This document shows, piece by piece, positions 57,469 to 64,000 of a DNA stretch of 64,000 bases (its first letter is position 1; each line of letters opens with the position of its first letter). Source of the stretch: Acidocella sp. (lineage in GTDB: Bacteria; Pseudomonadota; Alphaproteobacteria; Acetobacterales; Acetobacteraceae); NCBI RefSeq assembly GCF_027352905.1, contig NZ_DAIEIF010000029.1:141231-205230 (forward strand), read 5' to 3'. The position numbers and the translations under genes are program-made. A model generated the notes under the pieces. It was not told where the DNA came from. It did no database searches and worked only from the letters and a program-made list of their open reading frames with translations.

Positions 57469-58422
57469 TCAGGCGCTGGCCGCGTCCAGCGCCGCCATCG
57501 CCTCGTCATCCAAATGCAGGCTGGCGGCGCGGATCAGGCTCTCCATTTGCTTGAGGCTGGTGGCGCTGGCGATGGGCGCGGTGATGCCCGGTTTCTGCCG
57601 GCACCAGGCGATGGTGATCTCCGAGGGCTGCGCCCCCAGCCGGTCCGCCTGGGCCAGCAGCGCCGCCAGCACCTTGCGGCCTTTCTCCGTGGCGAGATAT
57701 TGCCGCGCCGCGACGCCGCGCCCCCCGGTGCAATCGGCCTCGCTGCGGTATTTGCCGGTGAGAAAACCGGAGGCGAGGGCGTAGTAATTGATGACGCCCA
57801 GGGATTCGCGCAGGCAGAGATCCCGCAATTCCGCCTCGAAGGCGGGCCGTTCCATAAGGTTGTAGAGCGGCTGCAGGCTCTCATAGCGGGGCAGGTGATG
57901 CGCCTGCGCGGTTTCCAGCGCCTGTTTCAGCCGGGGCGCGCTGTAATTCGAGGCGCCAATGGCCCGCACCTTGCCCGCTTTGATCAGCTCGGCGAAGGTG
58001 CTCAGCGTCTCCTCCAGCGGCGTCTGCGGATCGTCCTGATGCGCCTGGTAGAGGTCGATATGGCTAGTTTGCAGCCGGGTCAGCGAGGCGTCCACCGCCG
58101 CGAGGATCCGCCGCCGGGAGAGGCTGGCCGGGATATCGCCCATCGCCATGCCCACTTTGGTGAAAATCAATACCTGGTTGCGGTTGCCCCGCTCCTTCAT
58201 CCAGGCGCCGATGATCGCCTCGCTCTCGCCGCCGGTATGGCCCTCGACCCAGGTGGAATACATATCGGCGGTGTCGATGGCGTTGAGCCCGCCCGCCAGC
58301 GCCGCGTCGAGCAGCTTGAGCGAGGTGGCGATATCCGCCGTCCAGCCAAAGACATTGCCGCCGATCACCACGGGCGGCACGGCGAGCCCGGAACGTCCGA
58401 GCGGTTTGGTGGGGAGCGTCAT
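57469..58422 (-). CDS. Aldo/keto reductase
   Basis: This 317-residue NADPH-dependent TIM-barrel reductase has Asp and Tyr in AIDTADMYS, Lys in IFTKVG and His in YQAHQDDPQTP, all four catalytic residues. It is distinct from the reductase near 3 kb and closer in layout to the YajO/AKR11-12 type. It overlaps the upstream quinone-reductase-like gene by 4 nt, so the two reductases are co-expressed. The substrate is unknown. Confidence 0.92.
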   Translation of the reverse strand: MTLPTKPLGRSGLAVPPVVIGGNVFGWTADIATSLKLLDAALAGGLNAIDTADMYSTWVEGHTGGESEAIIGAWMKERGNRNQVLIFTKVGMAMGDIPASLSRRRILAAVDASLTRLQTSHIDLYQAHQDDPQTPLEETLSTFAELIKAGKVRAIGASNYSAPRLKQALETAQAHHLPRYESLQPLYNLMERPAFEAELRDLCLRESLGVINYYALASGFLTGKYRSEADCTGGRGVAARQYLATEKGRKVLAALLAQADRLGAQPSEITIAWCRQKPGITAPIASATSLKQMESLIRAASLHLDDEAMAALDAASA

Positions 58423-59435
58423 GGTCCAAATCCTTCCAGCACGATTTTACCGATCACCCGGTCCGACTCGATGGCCGCATGGGCGCGCAGCAGATTGGCG
58501 GCGTTGATGGGGCCGAAATTTTCGGTCATCGTCGTCCGCAGGGTGCCATTATCCACGAGATGGGCGATCGCCTCCAGCGTGCGGTGCTGCGCGCTCATGG
58601 TGGGGGTATGGAGCATCCCGCGGGTGAACATGTATTCCGTGTGCAGCGTGGCGCTCTTGTGGATGAGGGGCGAGACGTCCAGCGCGCCGGTATTGGATTC
58701 GATGATGCCCATCGCCCCTTCCGGCGCCAGCAATTCCACCAGCTTGCGGAAATGCTGCTTCACATGGGTGACACAGAAAATATGGTCGGGCGGCGCCAGC
58801 CCCGCCTGCAAAATCTGCGCGCCGAGATCGTGATGATGGTTGACGACATGGTGCGCGCCCATCGTCCGGCACCATTCCTGCGTCTCCGGCCGGGAGGCGG
58901 TGGCGATCACCATCATGTCGGTCAGCTGCGCCGCGAGCTGGGTGGCCATGGAGCCCACCCCGCCCGCCCCGCCGACGATGAGCAGCGTGCCGCCCTGGGG
59001 CTGGTCGCGGGGGATGCGGAACCGGTCGAACAGCATCTCCCAGGCGGTGAGGGAGGTGAGGGGCAGCGCCGCCGCCGCCGCGAAGCTCAGGGATTTGGGC
59101 TTGTGGCCGACGATGCGGTCATCGACGAGATGGAACTCCGCATTGGTGCCGGGCCGGTCCGGCACGCCGGCGTAGAACACCTCGTCGCCCACCGAGAAAT
59201 TCTGCACCTCGGGGCCGATGGCGCGCACGATCCCCGCCGCGTCGAAGCCGAGCACGCGCGGCTCGCCCAGCGGCTCGCCCACCCGGCGGATCTTGGTGTC
59301 CACGGGATTGACCGAAACCGCCTTGATCTCGACGAGAAGATCGTGATGCCGGGGCACGGGCACCGGCAGCTCGATATCGATGAGGGCGTCGCTTTCGGTG
59401 ACCGGGCGGGCATGGGTGAAGGCAACGGCTTTCAT
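58419..59435 (-). CDS. Zinc-binding alcohol dehydrogenase / quinone oxidoreductase family
   Basis: This 338-residue MDR-superfamily protein has a GroES-like N-domain (VSVNPVDTKIR, VLGFDAAGIV) and a Rossmann domain (LLIVGGAGGVGSMATQLAAQL). The structural-zinc cysteines are absent, as in NADPH:quinone reductase-like members. It likely reduces an enone or quinone. It is the first gene of a two-gene unit with an aldo/keto reductase and may serve carbonyl-stress detoxification (inference). Confidence 0.9.
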   Translation of the reverse strand: MKAVAFTHARPVTESDALIDIELPVPVPRHHDLLVEIKAVSVNPVDTKIRRVGEPLGEPRVLGFDAAGIVRAIGPEVQNFSVGDEVFYAGVPDRPGTNAEFHLVDDRIVGHKPKSLSFAAAAALPLTSLTAWEMLFDRFRIPRDQPQGGTLLIVGGAGGVGSMATQLAAQLTDMMVIATASRPETQEWCRTMGAHHVVNHHHDLGAQILQAGLAPPDHIFCVTHVKQHFRKLVELLAPEGAMGIIESNTGALDVSPLIHKSATLHTEYMFTRGMLHTPTMSAQHRTLEAIAHLVDNGTLRTTMTENFGPINAANLLRAHAAIESDRVIGKIVLEGFGP

Positions 59436-59492
59436 GGCGGCTCTTTCAGTTGGCGTTGATCAGCGGAATTTGGGGTGAAGCATTGGCATGGC

Positions 59493-60197
59493 TCAGCCGA
59501 TCCGCAACAGGCTGGCCCCATGGCGGGTCAGCCATGCGGTGGCCTCCTGCCTATGGGGGGTGAGCTGCTCGGTGAGCGCCCAGAATAGCGGGCCGTGATT
59601 CATGTGGCGCAGATGCGCGACCTCGTGCGCCACCACGTAATCCTGCACGAGATCCGGCGCGCAGATCAGCCGCCAGCAGAAAGCGAGCGTGCCATCCGGG
59701 GCGCAACTCCCCCAGCGCGAGCGCGTGTCCTTGATCCGCACGGCGCGCGGGCGCAGCGCCAGCGTCTCCCCCTTGCGCGCGGCCAGGGCGGTGAGACGGG
59801 CGCGGGCCTGCCGCTTGAGGCAGTCGGCCACGCGCCGGGGTAGAAATTCCGGCTCGCCGCTCACCAGGATTCGTCCCGGCTCGATCCAGGCGCCGCCGCG
59901 CCCGCCCGGCACGGCGACGATCTCATGCGCGACGCCGCAGAGCGGCACCAGCGCCCCCGGCTTGAAGGCGAGCATGGCGGGCAGGGCCTCCAGCCGCTCG
60001 CTCACCCACCGCTCATGGGCGTGGAGAAGGTCGAGACCCGCCCGGCGCGAGGCCCGCACCGGCAGGGTGATCACCACGCCCCGCGCCGGGTCCACGCGCA
60101 GGGAGATGCGCCGCGCCCGCGCCGAGCGCCGGAAGGCGACGGCGATGAGCGCGCCCTGCACCGGCACCAGCTCGGTCACGTCCACGCCGGCGCTCAT
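59493..60197 (-). CDS. DUF45/YgjP-like metallopeptidase
   Basis: This 234-residue protein has the zinc-protease motif HEVAH (His191, Glu192, His195) followed by HMNHGPLFW, with a preceding [18 protein letters not shown], as in the YgjP/DUF45 (SprT-related, M48-like) family. A cytoplasmic protease or DNA-protein crosslink role has been proposed for relatives; not shown here. Its ATG overlaps the YcgN stop by 4 nt. Confidence 0.9.
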   Translation of the reverse strand: MSAGVDVTELVPVQGALIAVAFRRSARARRISLRVDPARGVVITLPVRASRRAGLDLLHAHERWVSERLEALPAMLAFKPGALVPLCGVAHEIVAVPGGRGGAWIEPGRILVSGEPEFLPRRVADCLKRQARARLTALAARKGETLALRPRAVRIKDTRSRWGSCAPDGTLAFCWRLICAPDLVQDYVVAHEVAHLRHMNHGPLFWALTEQLTPHRQEATAWLTRHGASLLRIG

Positions 60198-60646
60198 GCG
60201 CGCCGCCGCCGCGGCGCCCGCCCCGGCCAGTCCACGACGTGATGCTCCAACGGGCCCGCCTGGCGCTCGTCCAGGCACCGCCCCGCCACCGAGGCCCCGG
60301 CCTCGGCCACGCTCTCCGCCCGGCCGCTGCGCAACGGGTGCCAGGCGGGCAGGTCCTTGCCTTCCCGCACCAGCCGGTAGGCGCAGCTGGGCGGCAGCCA
60401 GTCGATCGCCTCCAGCCGCTTGGGCGTCAGCTTGACGCAATCGGGTATCAGGGTCTTGCGGTTGGCGTAATCCCGGCAGCGGGCGGTCTTCGTGTCCAGC
60501 AGGCGGCAGGCGACATTGGTGAACTCGATCTCGCCGGTATTCTCGTCGCGCAGCTTGTGCAGGCAGCAGCGCCCGCAGCCGTCGCAGAGGGATTCCCACT
60601 CCGCCCGGCTCATCTCCCCCAGCGTCTTGTTCCGCCAGAATCCCAT
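60194..60646 (-). CDS. YcgN family cysteine-cluster protein
   Basis: This 150-residue protein opens [20 protein letters not shown] and contains [11 protein letters not shown] plus Cys in [14 protein letters not shown] and PDCVKL, the zinc/iron-cluster pattern of the YcgN/YkgJ family. [20 protein letters not shown] follows. Function is unknown. It forms a two-gene unit with the DUF45 peptidase and is divergent from mltB. Confidence 0.92.
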   Translation of the reverse strand: MGFWRNKTLGEMSRAEWESLCDGCGRCCLHKLRDENTGEIEFTNVACRLLDTKTARCRDYANRKTLIPDCVKLTPKRLEAIDWLPPSCAYRLVREGKDLPAWHPLRSGRAESVAEAGASVAGRCLDERQAGPLEHHVVDWPGRAPRRRRA

Positions 60647-60725
60647 ATGCCCAGCATAGCCGAGCTTGCCTCCCCGCGCCACGCCCCGTTGCGGCGGCGC
60701 GGCCCGGCGTGGCACACTCCCCGCC

Positions 60726-61688
60726 ATGTTGAGACGCATGATATTGGCGGGGTTGGGCGGCGCGGTTCTTCTGCCGCGCGCGGGGCTGGCGGCGGCGGGG
60801 TTTCCCGCCTTTCTGGCGCGGTTGCAGGCGCGGGCGCGGGCGGCGGGCATCCCCGATGCCGTCATCCAGGCGACCACGGCGGGTCTCGTGCCCAACCAGC
60901 AGGTGCTGACGCTGGATCACCACCAGCCGGAATTCACCCTCACCTGGGCGCAATATTCCAGCCGGGTGCTCAGCCAGGCGCGCATCGACGCCGGACGCCA
61001 GAAATACCAGGCCACGCAAACCCTGCTCGCCGCCATCACCAGCCGCTACGGCGTCTCAGCCGATGTCATGCTCGGCATTTGGGGGCTGGAGACGAATTTC
61101 GGCGCCAATCAGGGTGATTTCAATGTCATCGACGCGCTCACCACCCTCGCCTGGGATCGCGGCAGCGCTTATTTCGGCAATGAGGCGATCAAGGCGATGC
61201 GCATCGTCGCGCTGGGCGACGCGCCGGTCGCCAATCTGCTCGGCTCCTATGCCGGGGCGATGGGCCAGCCCCAGTTCATGCCCAGCACCTATCTCAGCAC
61301 GGCGGTGAGTTTTTCCGGCCAGGGGGCGCCGGATATCTGGGGCTCCGATGCCGACGCGCTGGCCTCGATGGCGAATTACCTGGCCAAGGCGGGGTGGCAG
61401 ACAGACGCCCCCTCCTCCGAGCCGGTGCTCGCCCCCGCCAGCCTCGGCCCGGCCCAAACCGGGCGGCAGACCCTGCGCAGCCTGGCCTATTGGCAGGCCC
61501 AGGGCGTGCAGCGCCTGCCGGGCGCCGCGCCGCTGCCCGCCGCCACCCCGGCGGCGCTGTTGCTGCCGGATGGCGCGGGCGGCCAGGCCTTCCTCGTCTA
61601 CGCCAATTTCTCGGCCATCCGCCGCTATAACCCCTCGGATTACTACGCTCTCGCCGTGGGGGCGCTGGGGCGGCTGATTCTGGCATGA
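60726..61688 (+). CDS. MltB-family lytic murein transglycosylase
   Basis: This 320-residue periplasmic enzyme cleaves peptidoglycan glycan strands to 1,6-anhydro ends. It has a signal peptide ([20 protein letters not shown]), the SLT_2 catalytic core with the Glu in [17 protein letters not shown], and [15 protein letters not shown]. The lipobox of MltB proper is absent, so it may be soluble in the periplasm. It overlaps rlpA by 4 nt. Confidence 0.92.
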   Translation: MLRRMILAGLGGAVLLPRAGLAAAGFPAFLARLQARARAAGIPDAVIQATTAGLVPNQQVLTLDHHQPEFTLTWAQYSSRVLSQARIDAGRQKYQATQTLLAAITSRYGVSADVMLGIWGLETNFGANQGDFNVIDALTTLAWDRGSAYFGNEAIKAMRIVALGDAPVANLLGSYAGAMGQPQFMPSTYLSTAVSFSGQGAPDIWGSDADALASMANYLAKAGWQTDAPSSEPVLAPASLGPAQTGRQTLRSLAYWQAQGVQRLPGAAPLPAATPAALLLPDGAGGQAFLVYANFSAIRRYNPSDYYALAVGALGRLILA

Positions 61689-62551
61689 CCAACCGCGCCA
61701 TCCTGGGCTTGTGCGCCGCGCTGGCCGGCTGCATGGCCAAGTCGCCGCCACCGCCGGGCCCGGTCGCCTATACCGTGGGCCAGCCCTACCAGGCGGGGGG
61801 CGAATGGCGCTACCCGCGCGAGTTCACCAGCTACGATGTCACCGGCCTCGCCGTGGTGATCAAGGATCACCACGGCGCCTACACCGCCGATAACGAACCC
61901 TACGACCCGGACGGGCTGGCGGCGGCGAGCCCGGTTCTGCCATTGCCCAGCATCGTCACCGTCACCAATCTGGTCAACGGCTATTCCCTGCGCGTGCGGG
62001 TGAATGAGCGCGGCCCGGATGTGCCGGGGCGGGTTCTCGCCGTCACCCCGCGCGTCGCCCGCCTGCTCGGCTTTCCGCCCGGCGGGGTGGTGGAGGTCGA
62101 GGTGCGGCTGGATACGGCGGCCAGCAGCGCCCTGCAGAGCACGCTGGGGGCCGGGCCGCGTCTGGCGGCCGCGCCGGTGGCGGGCATCACCGCGCAAACC
62201 CTGCCGCCCCCCGGCCAGGGCGGGGCCGCCAGCCCGGCGCAACAGCTTCTCCCGGCGGGCGCCGCCGCAACCGGCATGGCCAGCGCCCGGCTCGATGGCC
62301 AGGTGACGGTCTTGCCGCCCGCGCCCGGCCCGCTCTGGGTGCAGGTGGCCGGGTTCGGGCAGGAAGCCGACGCCGCCCGCCTCATGGCGCGGCTTTACGG
62401 CCTGCCCGCGCGGGTGGTGCCGCTCTCCGGCGGCGACCGCCTGCTCTGGGCCGTGAATATCGGCCCCTATCGCTCGGTGGCGGCGGCGGACCAGGCGCTG
62501 CGGCGGGTGCTGGACATGGGCATCGCCGGTCCCGAGATCGTCGTGCGCTAG
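61685..62551 (+). CDS. rlpA: RlpA-like septal ring lipoprotein with SPOR domain
   Basis: This 288-residue lipoprotein (LAGC lipobox, Cys16) has a double-psi beta-barrel at about 80-145 (VTVTNLVNGYSLRVRVNERG, GRVLAVTPRVARLLGF), a Pro/Ala linker and a C-terminal SPOR domain (VQVAGFGQEADAARLMARL). RlpA proteins bind denuded septal glycan and can cleave it. It sits between mltB and tmk; a D-alanyl-D-alanine carboxypeptidase often found here is absent. Confidence 0.9.
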   Translation: MTNRAILGLCAALAGCMAKSPPPPGPVAYTVGQPYQAGGEWRYPREFTSYDVTGLAVVIKDHHGAYTADNEPYDPDGLAAASPVLPLPSIVTVTNLVNGYSLRVRVNERGPDVPGRVLAVTPRVARLLGFPPGGVVEVEVRLDTAASSALQSTLGAGPRLAAAPVAGITAQTLPPPGQGGAASPAQQLLPAGAAATGMASARLDGQVTVLPPAPGPLWVQVAGFGQEADAARLMARLYGLPARVVPLSGGDRLLWAVNIGPYRSVAAADQALRRVLDMGIAGPEIVVR

Positions 62552-62553
62552 CC

Positions 62554-63174
62554 ATGGCGGGGGGCCTGTTCGTCACGCTGGAGGGGCCGGAGGGGGCTGG
62601 CAAAACCACCGCCGCCGCCGCGCTCACCGCCCGTTTGCGGGCGGAGGGGCAGGAGGTGCTGCTCACCCGCGAGCCGGGCGGCACCCAAGGGGCCGAGGCG
62701 GTCCGCGCCCTGCTGCTCAACCAGGCGGTGCCGCTCGATCCGCTCGCCCAGACCCTGCTGCATTTCGCGGCGCGGGCGGATCACGTGGCGCGGCTCATCC
62801 GCCCGGCCCTGGCGCGCGGCGCGCTCGTCATCTGCGACCGGTTTCACGATTCGACCATGGCCTATCAGGCCTATGGCCAGGGGGTGGACCAGGAGGCGGT
62901 GCGCGCGCTCATCTCCCTCATCGGCCTCAGCCCCGATCTCACCTTTCTGCTGGACCTGCCGGAGGCGGAGCGCCGCCGCCGCCTGGCCCTGCGCGGCGGG
63001 GCGGAGGACCGTTACGAGGCGATGGGGGAAGCGTTCTTCCAGCGCGTGGCGGCGGGGTTCGAGGCCATCGCGGCGGCGGAGCCGGCGCGGTTCGCGCGCG
63101 TCGCGGCCAGCGCCGCGCCGGAGGCGCTGGCCGCCGAGATGCGCCGTATCCTCAAGCAAAGGACCGGGCGCTGA
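62554..63174 (+). CDS. tmk: Thymidylate kinase
   Basis: This 206-residue kinase makes dTDP from dTMP. The P-loop is LEGPEGAGKTTAAAAL, followed by TREPGGTQGAE, the DRFHDSTMAYQAYGQG motif and a LID region EAERRRRLALRGG. Length is standard. It starts 2 nt after the rlpA stop and overlaps holB (TGATG). Confidence 0.97.
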   Translation: MAGGLFVTLEGPEGAGKTTAAAALTARLRAEGQEVLLTREPGGTQGAEAVRALLLNQAVPLDPLAQTLLHFAARADHVARLIRPALARGALVICDRFHDSTMAYQAYGQGVDQEAVRALISLIGLSPDLTFLLDLPEAERRRRLALRGGAEDRYEAMGEAFFQRVAAGFEAIAAAEPARFARVAASAAPEALAAEMRRILKQRTGR

Positions 63175-64000
63175 TGCCGCCCGAGCCGCGCGCCAACCCG
63201 CATTTTCTCGGCCATGAGGGCGCGGTCTCCGCCTTGCGCCACGCCGCCCTCTCCGGGCGGCTGCACCATGGCTGGCTGCTGGCCGGGCCGCCCGGCATCG
63301 GCAAGGCGACGCTCGGCTACCGGTTCGGGCGCTGGCTGCTGGCGGGCGGGCGGACGGAGGATCTGTCGGTCCCGGAGAGTTCCGGCGTGTTCCGCCGCGT
63401 CGCCGCCGGCACCCATCCGGATTTCTTCACCGTCGAGCGGCGGGTCAACGCCAAAACCGGCAAGCTGCAAGGCGAGATCGTCATCGCCGCCATCCAGGAG
63501 GCGGGGGCCTTCATGCGCCTCACCCCGGCGGAGGGCGGGTGGCGGGTGGTATTGGTGGATGGCGCCGAGGATATGAACCCCAACGCCGCCAACGCGCTTT
63601 TGAAGCTGCTGGAGGAGCCGCCCGCCCGCGCCATTCTCCTGCTGGCCTCCGCCGCGCCGGGGCGGCTGCTGCCCACCATCCGCAGCCGATGCCGGATGCT
63701 GCCGATGCCGCCGCTGGAGGAGAGCGTGATGGCGCGGCTGCTGGGAGAGTATCTGCCGGAGACAAGCGAGGCCGCCCGCGCCCGCCTGGCCGCCCTGGCG
63801 GAGGGGAGCATCGGCAACGCTCTCACCCTCGCGGGCGGGGAGGGCGTGGCGCTGGCCGCGCTGGTGGATGAGGTTCTGGCCGCGCCTCCCGCCCCCGCCC
63901 GCGCCCAGGCCATCGCCGAGGAGGCGGCCCGCGCCGCCGAGGGCGAGGACCGCTTCGAGCTGTTCTTCTCCCTGCTGCGCCGCCGCCTCGCCGCCCGCGC
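63174..64000 (+). CDS. holB: DNA polymerase III delta' subunit (partial)
   Basis: The first 275 residues of a clamp-loader AAA+ subunit are present; the gene runs off the window end. It shows LHHGWLLAGPPGIGKATL (P-loop), VLVDGAEDMNPNAANALLKL (Walker B region with the NALLK motif) and the sensor 1/SRC motif TIRSRCRMLPMPPL. HolB is part of the complex that loads the sliding clamp. The tmk-holB order is conserved in bacteria. Confidence 0.95.
   Translation, partial: MPPEPRANPHFLGHEGAVSALRHAALSGRLHHGWLLAGPPGIGKATLGYRFGRWLLAGGRTEDLSVPESSGVFRRVAAGTHPDFFTVERRVNAKTGKLQGEIVIAAIQEAGAFMRLTPAEGGWRVVLVDGAEDMNPNAANALLKLLEEPPARAILLLASAAPGRLLPTIRSRCRMLPMPPLEESVMARLLGEYLPETSEAARARLAALAEGSIGNALTLAGGEGVALAALVDEVLAAPPAPARAQAIAEEAARAAEGEDRFELFFSLLRRRLAAR

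Overview
The window is GC-rich, densely packed bacterial chromosome that looks alphaproteobacterial and most likely Acetobacteraceae/Rhodospirillales. This placement is inferred from protein types and gene order: CIRCE-controlled groESL, recG/sdhE/mfd, a System I cytochrome c maturation operon ccmCDEFGHI, mltB/rlpA/tmk/holB, the long Rickettsia/Thermus-type isocitrate dehydrogenase, and SDH assembly factors of the mitochondrial kind. No search was run. Genes lie in tight runs, very often joined by 4-nt ATGA overlaps.

Layout. 1-2.8 kb: heat-shock genes (CIRCE, groES, groEL, terminator, hsp20). 3-9.4 kb: aldo/keto reductase, YnfA-like membrane protein, radical SAM/SPASM enzyme, a pepA-ureE-ureF operon with no urease genes, cysQ and a His/Gly/Tyr-rich lipoprotein. 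9.4-13.6 kb: trpBA, a ferritin-like protein behind a Fur-like operator, and icd. 13.6-15.96 kb: a decayed, visibly less GC-rich accessory patch between icd and tRNA-Ser(GGA), with a frameshifted gene remnant, an IS630-type transposase N-terminus, a DUF91/NucS-like nuclease and a frameshifted second PD-(D/E)XK-like gene. 16-23.7 kb: folB, uvrC, pgi, a divergent soluble two-component pair, cbpA-cbpM and an SDR. 23.8-27.2 kb: Ku and three-domain LigD (NHEJ). 27.2-34.1 kb: a co-directional redox operon (HMA-like protein, duplicated membrane protein, TPP enzyme, gluconate-2-dehydrogenase subunit 3, GMC oxidoreductase, SMP-30 lactonase, DUF72). 34.3-35.9 kb: PPC-domain protein and FMN alpha-hydroxyacid dehydrogenase. 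36-40.9 kb: two CaiB-type CoA-transferase/acyl-CoA dehydrogenase pairs in mirror image around a 45-bp interrupted palindrome. 41-45 kb: crcB, a CPA1 antiporter, mazG-carbonic anhydrase, glutathione peroxidase, Nudix. 45-50.8 kb: recG, sdhE, mfd. 50.9-56.5 kb: a small exported protein, an SDHAF4-like gene and the ccm operon. 56.5-64 kb: EVE protein, msrA, quinone reductase-like ADH, aldo/keto reductase, YcgN, a DUF45 metallopeptidase, mltB, rlpA, tmk, and holB running off the end.

How the genes fit together. Most are core functions: protein folding, DNA repair and transcription-coupled repair, cytochrome and SDH maturation, central carbon flux and cell-wall turnover. The parts most worth a second look are the redox operon, whose membrane protein is a clean 137-residue duplication with paired histidines and might stand in for the missing cytochrome subunit of the GMC dehydrogenase; the orphan ureEF pair coupled to pepA; the nuclease pair next to tRNA-Ser; the mirror-image CoA-transferase locus; and a CbpA co-chaperone whose HPD motif reads HPE.
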